In this document: positions 33,526 to 45,850 of the stretch, piece after piece
How positions within the stretch are numbered: position 1 is the stretch's first letter
Layout: each line of letters begins with the position of its first letter
NCBI GenBank assembly: GCA_030674155.1
Contig: CM060319.1
Location: 1,821,492 to 1,885,491, forward strand
Length of the DNA stretch: 64,000 nucleotides
Direction of reading: 5' to 3'
From: Stramonita haemastoma
Lineage: Eukaryota > Mollusca > Gastropoda > Neogastropoda > Muricidae
Notes under the pieces: model-generated
Told to the model about the DNA's origin: nothing
Database searches by the model: none
The model's input: only the letters and a program-made list of their open reading frames with translations
Program-made: the position numbers and the translations under genes

Positions 33526-36334
33526 TTATTTTTGGTGCATCAAGTGGATTAGGAGGTGATTTTTGAAGGTAGTCAATGATTGGTGCTCTTTAATTGAATC
33601 GGGAAGGGAGTTCCACAGCACAGGGCCTGAGTATAGTAAACTAGATTTAAACAAGTCTATTCTTGGGATTGGGACACTTGGCTTTTCAGTATTTCTGGAA
33701 TGATTCATTGGGAACTTATCTCTTAAGGACGTGGGGACAGCTCCTGCCATTATCTTAAACATCAGTATGTCTTTGTTATATTTTAGTCTTTGTTGTAGGG
33801 GGAGAATATTTAACTGAGTATAATCCACTTCAAGTAAGGTTGTTTTTTTCAGAAGGATAAGTTTGAGAGCACGTTTATACAGACTTAATAACGGTTTCAT
33901 AGTGTTTGCACTGGCAGAATCCCAGAGGGTTGAGGCATAGTCTATTGAGGATTGTATGTAAGCTTGGAAGAATAATTTCCTTGAATTGTAGTCAAGGAAA
34001 TGTTTAATCTTAGTCAATTGGTATACTCTTTGGGACAGATATTTGCATAGATGAGATATGTGGTAGAACCAGCTGAGATTTTCATCGATTGTTACTCCTA
34101 GAACTTTGTGATGAGAGGTTTGTTCAATTGCTTCCTTTCTTATTTGGATTGGAAACTGTTTATGAGGTAAATTTTGTCGCTTTTGTCTGGTGGTGATAAG
34201 CATGCATTTTGTTTTTTTGGGGGTGAATAGACATATGGTTCAGTTCTGTCCATTTGTCAAGATCATTACAGCTTTGTTGTAATATGGTTGCAAGAGAGTC
34301 AATGTCATTATGGCTTGTATGTATGGTTGTATCATCTGCAAATAGTTCACATTTAGATTTGATAAGTAGAGGAAGGTCATTTATGTATAAGGAAAAGAGA
34401 ATAGGTCCTAGTATAGATCCCTGTGGTACTCCATAATGAATGGGTTTTAGATTGGATGTGGATGTAGTTGTTGAGACACATTGTTGTCTGTTTTTAAGAT
34501 AAGAAGAGAGTAGTTCTAGACTATTTGATGATAGATTGTACAGTTCTAGCTTTCTGATGAGAAGTGTGTGGTCAATTGTATCAAATGCTTTTTTGAAATC
34601 TACAAATAATACTCCACAAAATTTGTTTTCATTGATGTGTGATAGCCAGTTGTCTATGAGACTAGTCAGTGCAGTATGACATGAGTGATTTTGTCTGAAT
34701 CCTGATTGATTAGGGTGAAGTAGGTTGTTAGTATCTATGTGATGGACTAAGTGTTTATTTATATGTTTTTCCAGGGGTTTTGAAAGGAGGGATATAATAG
34801 AGATTGGCCTATAATTTGATGGATCTGAAGTGTCACCAGATTTGTGGATGGGGATTACTTTAGCAGATTTGAAGGCATTGGGGAAATAGTTCTTTTCAAG
34901 ACATTGGTTATATATATATGTTAGGGTGTCTGTGATAACTGGAGCTGACAATTTCAGAATTCTGCTGTCTATTCCATCGAGACCTCGTGTCCTTGATTGT
35001 TTGAGGTGAATTAAGTAATTATAGACCTCAAAAACTGAAATGAATGGTATGTGAAGTTTTGAGGGAATATGCTTGTCTTGGCAGTATTGTCTTAATGTGT
35101 TGAGGTTATTGGATTTGGAATCATCATTGTTAACAACGTTAGTTGAGACGTTTATGAAGTGATTGTTGAGTTGTTCAGCAGTAACATCTTTGATTACATT
35201 TGATTTGGAAGATGATTGTTTATTTGTTATTTGATTTATGGCCCTCCAAATAATTTTTGAGTTTTGTTTGGAAGATAGTAAATCTTGGAAATATTTCTTT
35301 TTTTCTCGACGTTTCTGTGAGTTTATGGCGTTTCGTAATCTTTTTGACTCTTCATGATATTTATGTTTTTTTAAAAAATCTCTAAGATAGCATGCTTCTT
35401 CTAGTTCTTTTGTAATCCAAGGTGGTTTGGGGACATGTTTGACCCTTATGGTTTTAAGTGGAGCATGTTTGTTGTAGATTTCAGTGAAAGTTTTTATCCA
35501 GAATTCGATGGCCAAGTCTGGATCAGTAATGTTAAATGTTTCTGAGAGCATAGAGTTACTTAGATCGAGAAGGAAAAGCTGTTCATTAAATTTTGCAAAA
35601 GAACGATATGTTATGTTTTTATGGCCAGGTTTGGGAATTTTTGCTCCTTTTTTTGACCATGTAGTACAGACTGGGTAGTGATCGCTGCAGTTATAGACAG
35701 GGACACATGTTTCTATGATGTTTTGGGGATTTGATACGTAGATGTGATCAATTATTGTGCTTGAATTTGGTGTGACTCTCGTGGGTAAACTAACTAGTTG
35801 GTGAAGGTTGAAAGAATTAGTAATTTGCATCCATATATTATTTGCTTTTGTTAGATCAATATTAAAATCACCGAGCAGTATTACTTCCCTGGATTCTAAT
35901 AGAACTTCATTCATCATTTCGTCAAACTTGTCTATCCAATTTTTTCTTTCTGCCGGATTCCTATAGCAGAATCCCATTGCAATAGGTGGTGAACCTTTCA
36001 TGGAGATTTCGAACCAAACAGATTCTACATCGTGATGTTCGAGATGAAGGAGACGCTTGAATGTTATAGATTCACTAATATATATGATGATTCCTGTTTC
36101 TTTTTGCCTTTGTGGATCCTTTCGTATGATTTTATATCCTGGGATATATAAATCAGTGTCTACTATGTGCTTGGAGAGTCTTGATTCAGATAGCCCTAGT
36201 ATGTGAAATGGTTTGCCATGGTTTCTGATAAGTGTTGATATGTCTTCAATTTTATTGACTGCGTGATTTATATTTAAGTGGCAAATTCGTAGGCCTTCCT
36301 TAGAGGGCCACGTGTTGTGTCTTGAATGCATCAA
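33526..36334 (-). CDS. LINE-TC copy B ORF2: AP-type endonuclease and reverse transcriptase (one frame break)
   Basis: Such proteins nick target DNA and copy the element's RNA onto it. The ATG at 36334 opens MMHSRHNTWPSKEG. Endonuclease motifs in order are LNINHA, LGLSESRL, LLGDFNIDL, IDHIYVSNP and CSDHYPV. The RT has TRGLDGIDSRIL, NYRPISII, FKKAFDTIDH (motif A), GVPQGSILGP (motif B) and FADDTT (catalytic, 34331-34342). A C-terminal region has LGVTIDENLSW and LWNSLPDSI. An extra A in an A-run near 34211 shifts the frame at PQKNKMH, where copy A reads PQKTKCM. Downstream the frame reopens to the stop near 33526. Without that base ORF2 would be about 935 residues and complete. The error could be real or an assembly artefact. 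Confidence 0.88.
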
Positions 36335-38121
36335 TTGTGTTGGTTTTTGCTGGAGATGTGATAACGTGTCTTAAGACAGGAAAAGGTGAAAATTAATTAG
36401 AGAAGAATAAAAATAAAGGGTAGTGGGCACTCAATAGGGGTAAGAATGAAAGTAAGAGAAAAAAAAAAAAAAAGTAAAAAAGGACTAATTTTAAGTTGTT
36501 TGATGTGATAATGTGTGTAAAAACGGGAGAAGGGTGAAAATCAATGCGAGATAATTAGGAATAGAGGGGAGTGGGCACACAATAGGGGGAAGGATGAATG
36601 TAAGAAAGAAAGAAAACAAAATGAAAAAAGACTGCTTTCAAGTTGCTCAAAAAATACACATACAGTGTATATAGATATAGATCTATGACCCAATCCAAGC
36701 AACAACAACGTAATGTAGCAGCAGAAAAGGTAAAACATCTATTTCAGATGGAATAAAGGGGATGGGAGTGTGGCACTCAATTAGGGGATGGGAGTGGGGC
36801 ACTCAATTAGAAAAAAAGAAAAAAAGAAAAAAGGTTTCAATAGTTACTCAAAAGACACACGGACACAATCAAATTAACAGCAATATAAAATGACCAATAT
36901 AAGAGAAGAAAACAAACAAAACAACAACAAGAAAATGTATATGGGCAGTGGGTGGTCCAATAACACACACAATTCTGAAGGTGACTTGTTTGTTTCACTG
37001 GTGATTTGGTGATAAATGTCACAAGGATGTTGATTATCACGTCACTCCACAGTTAGGTGAATCACAGATGTCCACCACCAAGGTTGTACAGGCTTTGTCC
37101 AGGGACTGTCAAGGTCCCTCAGCAACAATCAGGGAGAATTCCACACAGTGCTTACATTCACAATGTCTCTGCTAGTCTTGCCCACCAATGAATGTTTGCA
37201 TTCAACAATGTCTCGGCTTGTGTTGGGCAAGAATGAAGATAATTTTGAGCACTGGAAGAGTAGTTCATATACAGGTGTGTATACACACAAGTCTGTTCAA
37301 TGTCACAACCTGAAAACAGCCTTTAATTAGTATTAACTGTCACAGCACACATAAACCAGACGGTCTGATCCCTCCTGGGTTGGAGATTGCAATGTCCTTG
37401 ACAGGCATTCTTCACCATTAGAAGTATAAAAAAAAAAATAAAAAATAAAAAATAAAAAATAAAAAATAAAATAAAATAAAAAGACAGTGTCAATTAATAA
37501 TCTAACATTAAATCAACTCTCAGAAGGAACACACACTCACCCACCCCACCCACACCACCCACCCACACACACACACAAACACAGTCAAGGGGGAACAAAA
37601 CTAGGAAAAAAAAAAAAAAAAAAAAAAAAAAGTATGATTTTTTAAAGCAAAAAACAAAAAACAAAAACTAATCAAAAACAAAAAAAACAAAAAAAACACG
37701 AAAAAGCAAAAAAAAAAACAAAAAAAAAAAAAACAAACAAACAAAAAAAACAAAAAAAAAAACACACAGACAAAACAAAACAAAAAAACAAAATCAACAA
37801 AAAACCCCAAAACCAACCAAACCAAACAAAAACCAAAACACATACACACACAAATCAAAAAGGCAAAAACAAACAACCCCCTAAACAACAAAAAAAACCA
37901 AACAAGCAAACAAAGCAAACAACAACAACACAATTCTCCCAACAAACAGAAAACTGAGAAAAAGCAATAATAACTAAACCAAACCAGAATAAAACAAACA
38001 AAGCAAAATAAAATTGAATGTAAAATCAAGAAAATCAAATTGGAAGAAGTCAACAAGATGAATGGATACAATCCACACACACTTCCAAAGAGGCGACTTG
38101 GTGGGAAGGGGTGTCAACAGC

Positions 38122-38172
<51 letters not shown>

Positions 38173-38242
38173 CTCTCGCTCGCTCGCTCCCTCGCTCGCT
38201 TGTTCTCTCTCGCTCTGCTGACTAGTTTGCTGGCAAGGGTTA
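36335..38242 (-). other. Inter-ORF spacer of LINE-TC copy B
   Basis: About 1.9 kb separates ORF1 and ORF2. It holds a duplicated block of about 147 bp (GATGTGATAA at 36355 and 36502, each followed by AGTGGGCAC). It also holds an A-rich tract (37420-37480 and 37600-38030) and a (CT)n run (38124-38172). No exon is recognised. It could include later insertions that cannot be resolved without another copy. Confidence 0.55.
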
Positions 38243-40840
38243 CAAAAGGGCCTGTTGGATAGTTGTCAGGAGGACTTCAAGGAGTTTTTGTTTGTCCTGT
38301 GACTGAGGGGTCCTGGAGTGCCCCCAGGCATTGTATTTAGGGGCTGAAGGAAGGGGTGGGAACTGCTTGTCATAGTCCCCGCTGTACTCAGGCTGCTTAT
38401 TGTAGTCGCTGCGGCGGTGGACGGGCTTTGTTCTCAGGTACGCTGTTCTGCAGGCCGAACTGCTTATTGTAGTCGTGGCGGCGTGGAGGGGCTTCGTAGT
38501 CAGGTACTCTGTCCGCAGGCCGAGGGGCTTTAGGTGTTGGGGGAGACCATGGGCCCTTGGCAGGATGGGGCTGTCCTTTGTTGTTGGGCGCAGCTCTATG
38601 GATGGACTGTGAGCCCCAAGTCTTGTGCCATTGGCTCGTGGAGTGGGCTGGAGTGGGGAGCAGAGGTTTTGATTTTGGTATGCGGTACAAGTTGTTGGTA
38701 AGGACCGCAATACCATAGGGACTTGGGTGGAAGGGGTCCTGGTACTTGTAGAGCGACTTCTTGGGCGCCCCACTTTCAGTCTGAAAAGAGGAGGTGTGGT
38801 TGATAAAACTCACCCCCTCTTCTGTACAGACTTTGGAGAGGCTGGCGTTTGAGTCCCTCACGGCTTTGGTGGCATGGTGTCGGCCATATGGAGGGAGGAT
38901 TGAAGAGGCTTTTATGCTGGCAAGGGGGAAAGCCTGGCCTAGTCCTCTGACTACACGTTGCCATGTCGCACACTCAACTGGGCCACTTTGTAAGCAGCTG
39001 TTGATGCCTACATGGAAAGTGACTCGTTTGATGTGTGGAGAAGGAGGAAGGGTGGATAGCCACTTCAGCAGGTGTTGGACGGTCAGGCCTGGCACTGACA
39101 GGTTTCTCGCTGGTCCTCCATGGGGAGAAGTTCTGTCTCCAACTGCTCTTAAGACAGAGTCACCAATGAGTAACTCTTGGCTGGCAGTGGGGACTGTCTT
39201 TCTCAGTAGTGTCTCTAAAGGTGTTGGGAAAGGGGATGCTGGAGGGGGTGCCTTGGAGCAGACAGTGGGAACAGGACTTTCTGTACTTTTATCTTTTGGT
39301 TGTTGAGAAAGGGCTGGTGGAGGGGGTGGTTTGGGGCTGGGGTTTTGGTCAGGATCAAGGGGTGAAAACTTGTTATTAGTGGGGATTGTGGATATAATTT
39401 CTTCATCTATTGGGGTGTCTGATATATCAGAGAGGGAGTCACTTAAGAGAATTTTGGAAGTGGTTGTTAGTTTTTTGGTATGAGTCTTTGGAGTGGAAGT
39501 GACTGTATGGTTGTTGGAGTGGGGTGGTAGGTATGATGTAGTAGTTGGTGGTAGGGCTTTCTTTAATTGATTGATTTCTTTATTAATGTGCTTTTGCCAG
39601 TTGTTGAAGGCAGAGAGGTTTTTGGCTTGACTGTCAACTGTTTTCTGCAATTGAGTGTTTTGCTGAGTAAGGTCAGCAATGGTTGACTTCAGTGTTTGTT
39701 CTGTGGCTTTTATGTGGTTTTTTGTTTGGACTGAGCTGTCTTTGCTGGTGCTGGCTGTTATTTCTATCTGTTGGTGTAAGTGTTTGTTCTCTGTCTGTAA
39801 GGCATCGACCTGTGCTTTGAGGGCAGTGATGGTGGAGATGGCTGCAGACAGCTGGCAGTGAACTTGTGTGAGTGTGGGTAGGGCTGATGTGGCCAAGCTG
39901 TGGAGGCTGGGTGGAGATTTTGTGTGGATGTGTGATTTTGTCCCACTTGGTTGTGAAGGCAGGGGGAGGTGGTTAGAAGTAGGTGTAGAAAGGCTAGAGT
40001 CAGGGGAGGGGGTGGTGCTGGGACTGGATGGAGAGGGGGTGGTAGTGTTGAGGGAAAGAGGTTGGATCAAAGGGGTTTGTGGGTGAGAGGTGTCATTGTC
40101 CAGGTGGTGGGGTAGGGGGGTTGTGTCGATATACTGAGAGTCAGTTGGAGGGGCAGAGGAGAGCTGGGGTTGCTGGGAGATGGTTCAGTAGAGATATCAT
40201 CAGCTGAACACTGAGGGAGGTGGCTTGGAGGTGGGGAGGAAGGAGGGGGAGGAGGATGAGATGGTGCAGACGACTGTTTGTCTCCTGGCAACACGGTGGG
40301 AGAACTGTCCATTACTGGGGGGAGGGTAATGTCAGGCGAAGGTGCAGTGATAGCTAACAAGGTTCCAGGCACAGACAGATACACAGGGGAGGAAGAAGGA
40401 TCAGTGGGGTTTCCATCACCAGCACAATCACAAATACTATTTACTATTTTCTTTAGAATGTCAAATTCTTTCTCCAACCACTCCTGGCATGTATTTCCTT
40501 GAATCAATACGGTCCCAGTTGAATGAAATATTGTTATTGTTAGTAGTTTCGAATTGTCTAGGAAGAGTTGCAGGAATGTTTTGAAAAGTTGTGGTGGAAG
40601 TGCAGGTAGGTAAGTGTCTAAATTTGGTATTATTTCTTCTGATTGTGTTGAGTCCCGCCATATGGTTGTTGCAGTGTCTGACTTAAGTGTGTCTATATAT
40701 CTGTTGTGTAGTACTGTTCTCCATGTAGGTAGGTGTTTGTGAGCAGCTACAAATTTTACTTGACGACTATCCTTTGTGAACTGAATGTTTGCTAATGATA
40801 GTGAATGTTTGGCACTTTCTGATCTAGTTGTTGGTCGCAT
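38243..40840 (-). CDS. LINE-TC copy B ORF1 with SGNH-hydrolase (esterase) domain, frame-broken
   Basis: The reading starts at an ATG at 40840 (MRPTTRSESAKH...). A 257-codon N-terminal frame runs to 40067, and a 557-codon frame continues to 38397. A last frame (…YNKQPEYSGDYDK…) ends near 38243. The middle part has Ser/Thr/Pro-rich sequence, a coiled-coil-like stretch (heptads around QTENKHLHQQIEI) and an SGNH-hydrolase fold. Its catalytic blocks are GDS (39156-39164), GIN in VTFHVGINS and DPFHPS (38727-38738). CR1-group LINEs are known to carry an esterase-like domain in ORF1. Here the total would be about 860 residues, long for the family. The frame changes near 40069 and 38420 lie in or next to homopolymers and could be mutations or assembly errors. 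Confidence 0.75.
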
Positions 40841-41596
40841 TGTGGAAGGTATGTTGGAGGTAGAATCACATCACTAATTTCAGAAAAGAAGAAAGTCACG
40901 GCAGTAGAAAAAAAAAAAAAAGAAAAAAAAAAAAAAAAATCACAGCAGTAGAAAAAAAAAAAAAAGAAAAAAAAAAGTCACAGCAGTAGTGAAAAGGAGA
41001 GCCACCAACCACTCCTCATTTGGAGGGAAGGTTTGATGTGGCCCTCACATAGTTCCAGTTTAGCTCGAGTTCACCTTATCTGGATCCATTATGCTTACAA
41101 CCAATTTACACACTTATGATAAAAATTATGTGAACTTCCAACAGTTGATACTCACTTACATACTGGGAGGAAACAGCCACTTCACATGATCACTTAAACA
41201 CTTCACCACATCACCACTTTGACACTTCAAGGCAGGTGTAATACGTCACAAAACACCGGTCAGTGAAGGAGCACTGGAGGGCTCCTTGAATACGTTTGTT
41301 CAAGATAAATAATATGTTAAACACCTCAGGAACAGCACAGAAGAAAACCGCACAAGAACCGCTATGTATGTGATGTGAAAATGTGAAGATAAAAACACAA
41401 TTAAAGCCACAAATAGAAGCACAAAAACTGGTGTGAAATATACGGCAACACTGAAGACTACGAAATAAACGGGAACACTGAAATAAACTGAATAACTGTA
41501 ACACTGAAACAACAGCACAACTGAAGCCGTAGGTGAAGCGTTCTGCTTGGCTGCACACTGGAGCTCCTCTTCAATACGTCTTGACACAACGACGAC

Positions 41597-41607
41597 TAGA
41601 GAGACAG

Positions 41608-41663
<56 letters not shown>
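41597..41663. repeat. (GA)n microsatellite, fifth segment
   Basis: GA with one break lies between the 5' end of LINE-TC copy B and the 3' tail of copy C. Confidence 0.95.
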
Positions 41664-41667
<4 letters not shown>

Positions 41668-42150
41668 AGGCAAGGCAAGGCAAGGCAAGGCAAAGTCTTT
41701 TATTCGAGGATAATAGATAAGCACTCGTGTGCTTTTTTACATCCAGTCCCCGCCCTTTTCAGGGATACATCAAGTTGAAAATATACTAAACAATAAGACT
41801 TTACGCAGTACCAAACAACACACAAGAATAAAGGACACTATATATGATAAGGTAATAAAATGCACTCTTTCAGAAGACAAAAATCAGAAGTCACACAAAA
41901 AAAATTTTTGATTATGGAAAAAAAAGAAAAGCGTTAGTAGATAAGGAGCAAACAAGAGAACAAAATGAATTAGACAACCGAAAACATCAATCCACCACTA
42001 TCTATCAAAAATTGTACATGTAATATAAATCATACATTTGGATAGAAGGGGAATTTTTTTTTTTTAAACTAGCATCCTTATTGGAGGGGGGGAGGAGACA
42101 TACTACCAATAGAATTATAATTAAAAAAAACAAAAAACAATAAAAACAAC
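41664..42150 (-). mobile_element. LINE-TC copy C, 3' fragment
   Basis: The antisense tail ACAAGGCAAGGCAAGGC leads into TTTTATTCGAGGATAA and the hairpin region. About 400 bp of diverged 3' UTR follows (CACTCTTTCAGAAG, CAATCCACCACTATCTATC). It is severely 5'-truncated. Its 5' end meets a piece of the 391-bp tandem repeat unit (42152-42178). Confidence 0.85.
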
Positions 42151-42178
42151 AACACGGTTCCAGACCCCAAGGCACATG

Positions 42179-42482
<304 letters not shown>

Positions 42483-42489
42483 CAGAGAA

Positions 42490-43900
42490 TGGAAAGCTAG
42501 TTTGTGGCCAGGGAATCGGGTAGAGTGTACACACCGAAAACCAAGCGGGGCGCACAATAAGAATGACAATACACAGCAATATCATGCCCCACAGTAAAGT
42601 GCAGGGTCCCCGCCACATGCGCGCACACAAACAAACGCACTGACAAACACCAGCGCGCGCGCGCGTGCGCACACGCATACCCACCCCCCTGCCAAAAAGG
42701 TGCGTTTTGGGGCAAAGACGGCACCCAAAGAGCCGTTTTCCGGCCCGTCCTGCCCCAACATTTGCACGGTTCCAGACCCAAGGCACATGGACAATATGGC
42801 ACTGTATGCATACGCCCTCCCCAGCCATCTCCGATGTGTGTGGCGCCGGACTTGTGGAGACACCGCAGCCCCCGAGAGTTGAGAAAGCTAGTTTGTGGCC
42901 AGGGAATCGGGTAGAGTGTACGCACCGAAAACCAAGCGGGGCGCACAATAATAATGACAATACATAGCAATATCATGCCCCACAGTAAAGTGCAGGGTCC
43001 CCGCCACATGCGCGCACACAAACAAACGCACTGACAAACACCAGCGCGCGCGCGCGTGCGCACACGCATACCCACCCCCCTGCCAAAAAGGTGCGTTTTG
43101 GGGCAAAGACGGCACCCAAAGAGCCGTTTTCCGGCCCGTCCTGCCCCAACATTTGCACGGTTCCAGACCCCAAGGCACATGGACAATATGGCACTGTATG
43201 CGTACGCCGTCCCCAACCATCTCCGATGTGTGTGGCGCCGGACTTGTGGCGACACCGCAGCCCCCGAGAGCTGAGAAAGCTAGTTTGTGGCCAGGGAATC
43301 GGGTAGAGTGTACGCACCGAAAACCAAGCAGGGCGCACAATAAGAATGACAATACACAGCAATGTCATGCCCCACAGTAAAGTGCAGGGTCCCCGCCACA
43401 TGCGCGCACACAAACAAACGCACTGACAAACACCAGCGCGCGCGCGCGTGCGTGCGCACACGCATACCCACCCCCCTGCCAAAAAGGTGCGTTTTGGGGC
43501 AAAGACGGCACCCAAAGAGCCGTTTTCCGGCCCGTCCTGCCCCAACATTTGCACGGTTCCAGACCCCAAGGCACATGGACAATATGGCACTGTATGCGTA
43601 CGCCGTCCCCAACCATCTCCGATGTGTGTGGCGCCGGACTTGTGGAGACACCGCAGCCCCCGAGAGCTGAGAAAGCTAGTTTGTGGCCAGGGAATCGGGT
43701 AGAGTGTACGCACCGAAAACCAAGCAGGGCGCACAATAAGAATGACAATACACAGCAATATCATGCCCCACAGTAAAGTGCAGGGTCCCCGCCACATGCG
43801 CGCACACAAACAAACGCACTGACAAACACCAGCGCGCGCGCGCGTGCGCACACGCATACCCACCCCCCTGCCAAAAAGGTGCGTTTTGGGGCAAAGACGG
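42490..43900. repeat. 391-bp CpG-rich tandem array, about 3.6 units, running into a gap
   Basis: The landmark GGGAATCGGGTAGAGTG starts at 42511, 42902, 43294 and 43690, giving periods of 391, 392 and 396. Units are nearly identical, GC-rich and include (CG)n around CAGCGCGCGCGCG. All three minus-strand frames are open for 150-300 codons, although the period is not a multiple of three. I take this as compositional, not coding. The last unit is cut by the gap. Confidence 0.93.
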
Positions 43901-44000
43901 NNNNNNNNNNNNNNNNNNNNNNNNNNNNNNNNNNNNNNNNNNNNNNNNNNNNNNNNNNNNNNNNNNNNNNNNNNNNNNNNNNNNNNNNNNNNNNNNNNNN
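43901..44000. other. Assembly gap (100 N)
   Basis: Exactly 100 N, the usual placeholder for a gap of unknown size, lie inside the tandem array. The true array length is therefore unknown. Confidence 0.99.
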
Positions 44001-44070
44001 TTGGGGGCTCGTAAGGGTGTTTCTTTTCAAATAGTGAGGCCCCCTAGATAAAGTGGCAGTTTATTGAAAT

Positions 44071-44122
44071 AGCAACCAATCAGAAGGGCCACTCCCAACA
44101 CGCATCTGTGTGCATATAAAAG
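44071..44122 (+). promoter_or_regulatory. Candidate RNA polymerase II promoter (CCAAT and TATA boxes)
   Basis: A CCAAT box (44076-44080, AACCAATCAG) lies 35 bp before TATAAAAG (44115-44122). Transcription would start near 44145-44150. An ATG-led short exon with a strong donor follows, which supports the reading. Chance occurrence cannot be excluded. Confidence 0.45.
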
Positions 44123-44197
44123 GTTTTTTTTTCGTTTTCTTCTCTGGATATAAACTATCTAAAAGAGCGCGAAATCGACATCCACCCTTTCCTTTCC

Positions 44198-44260
44198 ATG
44201 TCTGTTTCCATCTGCGCCCTAGAAATTAAAAACACAGTCTTTGATAACCCTGTAGTGAAG
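44198..44260 (+). CDS. Candidate first coding exon of an unrecognised gene
   Basis: ATG at 44198 opens 21 codons (MSVSICALEIKNTVFDNPVVK) and ends in phase 0 at AAG followed by GTAAGA. The exon lies about 50 bp after the expected start site of a CCAAT/TATA promoter. I do not recognise the peptide. Exons at 55208, 60194, 61059 and 61203 on the same strand are also phase 0 at their starts and could belong to the same gene, but nothing in the sequence proves the link. Confidence 0.35.
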
Positions 44261-44261
44261 G

Positions 44262-45246
44262 TAAGATGTTGCTGCTTGGGTAGTTATTTGAATCTAAACA
44301 TTCTTGAGTTCATCAGACAGTAGTTTTTTCATGTATGTATGTTTGGTTTCTATATCTTTTTAACTGTCCAGTGTTGCCTTTCAAACACACATACACATCC
44401 GCATGCACACTCACATGTAGGGAGATATTCATGCTAACACACACAACTCATTCATACATGCAAACATATATATACATACGAACATGCATTCGTGCAGATG
44501 ACATGCATGCACAGAATGGCAGACACAAACTGCTACAAACTTACACCCATTTTTACCACTCCCCCTCCTTCCCCCCCCCCCCCCCCCCCCCCACTTTTTT
44601 TGTTCTTTGAATGCTCACACAGTAGCAACACAATCTGTAATAATAGCAAACATGAAATCTGTAATAATAGCAAACATGTCTAGTGCTGCTGTGAAGCAAC
44701 TCACAAGTCAGGCCCAGTGCATTCCTCTTCAGCATAGGAGATACCTGGAATCTTAGTATTTCTGCAAAAAAACAGGCAAATGGACCAAGAAGGCAGACAA
44801 TAGACTCTTGTCTTTTGGATCAAGGCAGAAGCAATGAGTGAGATAGAAAGAGAATTTGAAAGAGAATTAGCAGAGAATTTCCAGAAAGTAGTGATGCTAT
44901 CTATATTGATACCCCTCCCACCCACACCTTTATACCCACTGGGAGATCTTTCCATCTAATATCCCAGATTGTAAAGAGACTTTAGCAGACACTTAAGCAA
45001 ACTACCCCCAACTTCTCTTTCACAGAATGGGGTCACATTCCCAACTCATGTCCTAAATTCAGCCACCAATCACAGCAAGGCAGCACCTTATTTGAAAATA
45101 AGGTGGGCCGCCACTCCCCGTCCCCCCCCCCCCCCCCCCCCCGAATTTGAATTTCAAAACAAACCCGTGCTGCTTTATCTGCCGATAGATCTCAAATGAG
45201 GTCGCCCACGCTGCGCTCGTGTGCACGCACGCACGCATGCACACAC

Positions 45247-45278
<32 letters not shown>

Positions 45279-45695
45279 CACACACACACAACGAGTACAT
45301 TGGATTAATACAATCTTTAAGTGTAGGACAAACATGCTCCCTGTATAAGAAAGAACTAAACTTTCTTAGGTAGAATAAGATACTGAATCAGAGATGCACT
45401 CCAAAAACTATCTTAACCCATAGTACAAACGAACAATTTAGGATAGAAAGGTACGAAGCTAATTCTCTTAAAGGCAGATCAAAGCCTAGTTATTGCACAG
45501 CCCTAGATAATCAAATGTTTAAACAAAATAACAAGCATAGACACAACCACTTGCTAATATTTCAAGACCGAGAAACAAACTGTACAAATCAAGCGTCTTG
45601 TATTCAGGATAGGCTCCCAAAACTTTGAAACTTACCAAAAACAAAGACCAGTTTCAAACGCTTCTAAAAGTATAATTATTTCATAAATTATTCAG
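44262..45695. other. Unassigned sequence with poly(C) tracts
   Basis: It holds poly(C) runs at 44573-44592 and 45123-45142 and a short (CA)n at 45240-45290. A weak minus-strand exon candidate lies at 44705-44761 (TTTTTTTGCAG acceptor, GTGAGT donor, NTKIPGISYAEEE in one frame). Nothing else is recognised. Confidence 0.5.
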
Positions 45696-45696
45696 G

Positions 45697-45819
45697 GTTT
45701 CGGTGGTCTAGAGGTAATGCACCTGTCTAGAAAGCGAAAAGTCGGGGTCAAAATGTGCGGTGGTTTGAATCCCATTTGGGCCCAAAACTTTTCCTCCATC
45801 CATTAGATCATGAGTGGCG

Positions 45820-45850
<31 letters not shown>

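Noticed and set aside
38794..39306. 170-codon plus-strand frame
   Set aside because: It is the antisense shadow of the SGNH-hydrolase ORF1 of LINE-TC copy B.
42973..43863. 296-codon open frame through the 391-bp tandem array
   Set aside because: The period is not a multiple of three and all three frames of the strand are open, so the openness comes from base composition. There is no start context or domain.
45697..45780. Possible tRNA gene (good A and B boxes)
   Set aside because: The boxes belong to the head of a full-length SINE-B, which has other copies in the window. No complete cloverleaf with acceptor stem is present.
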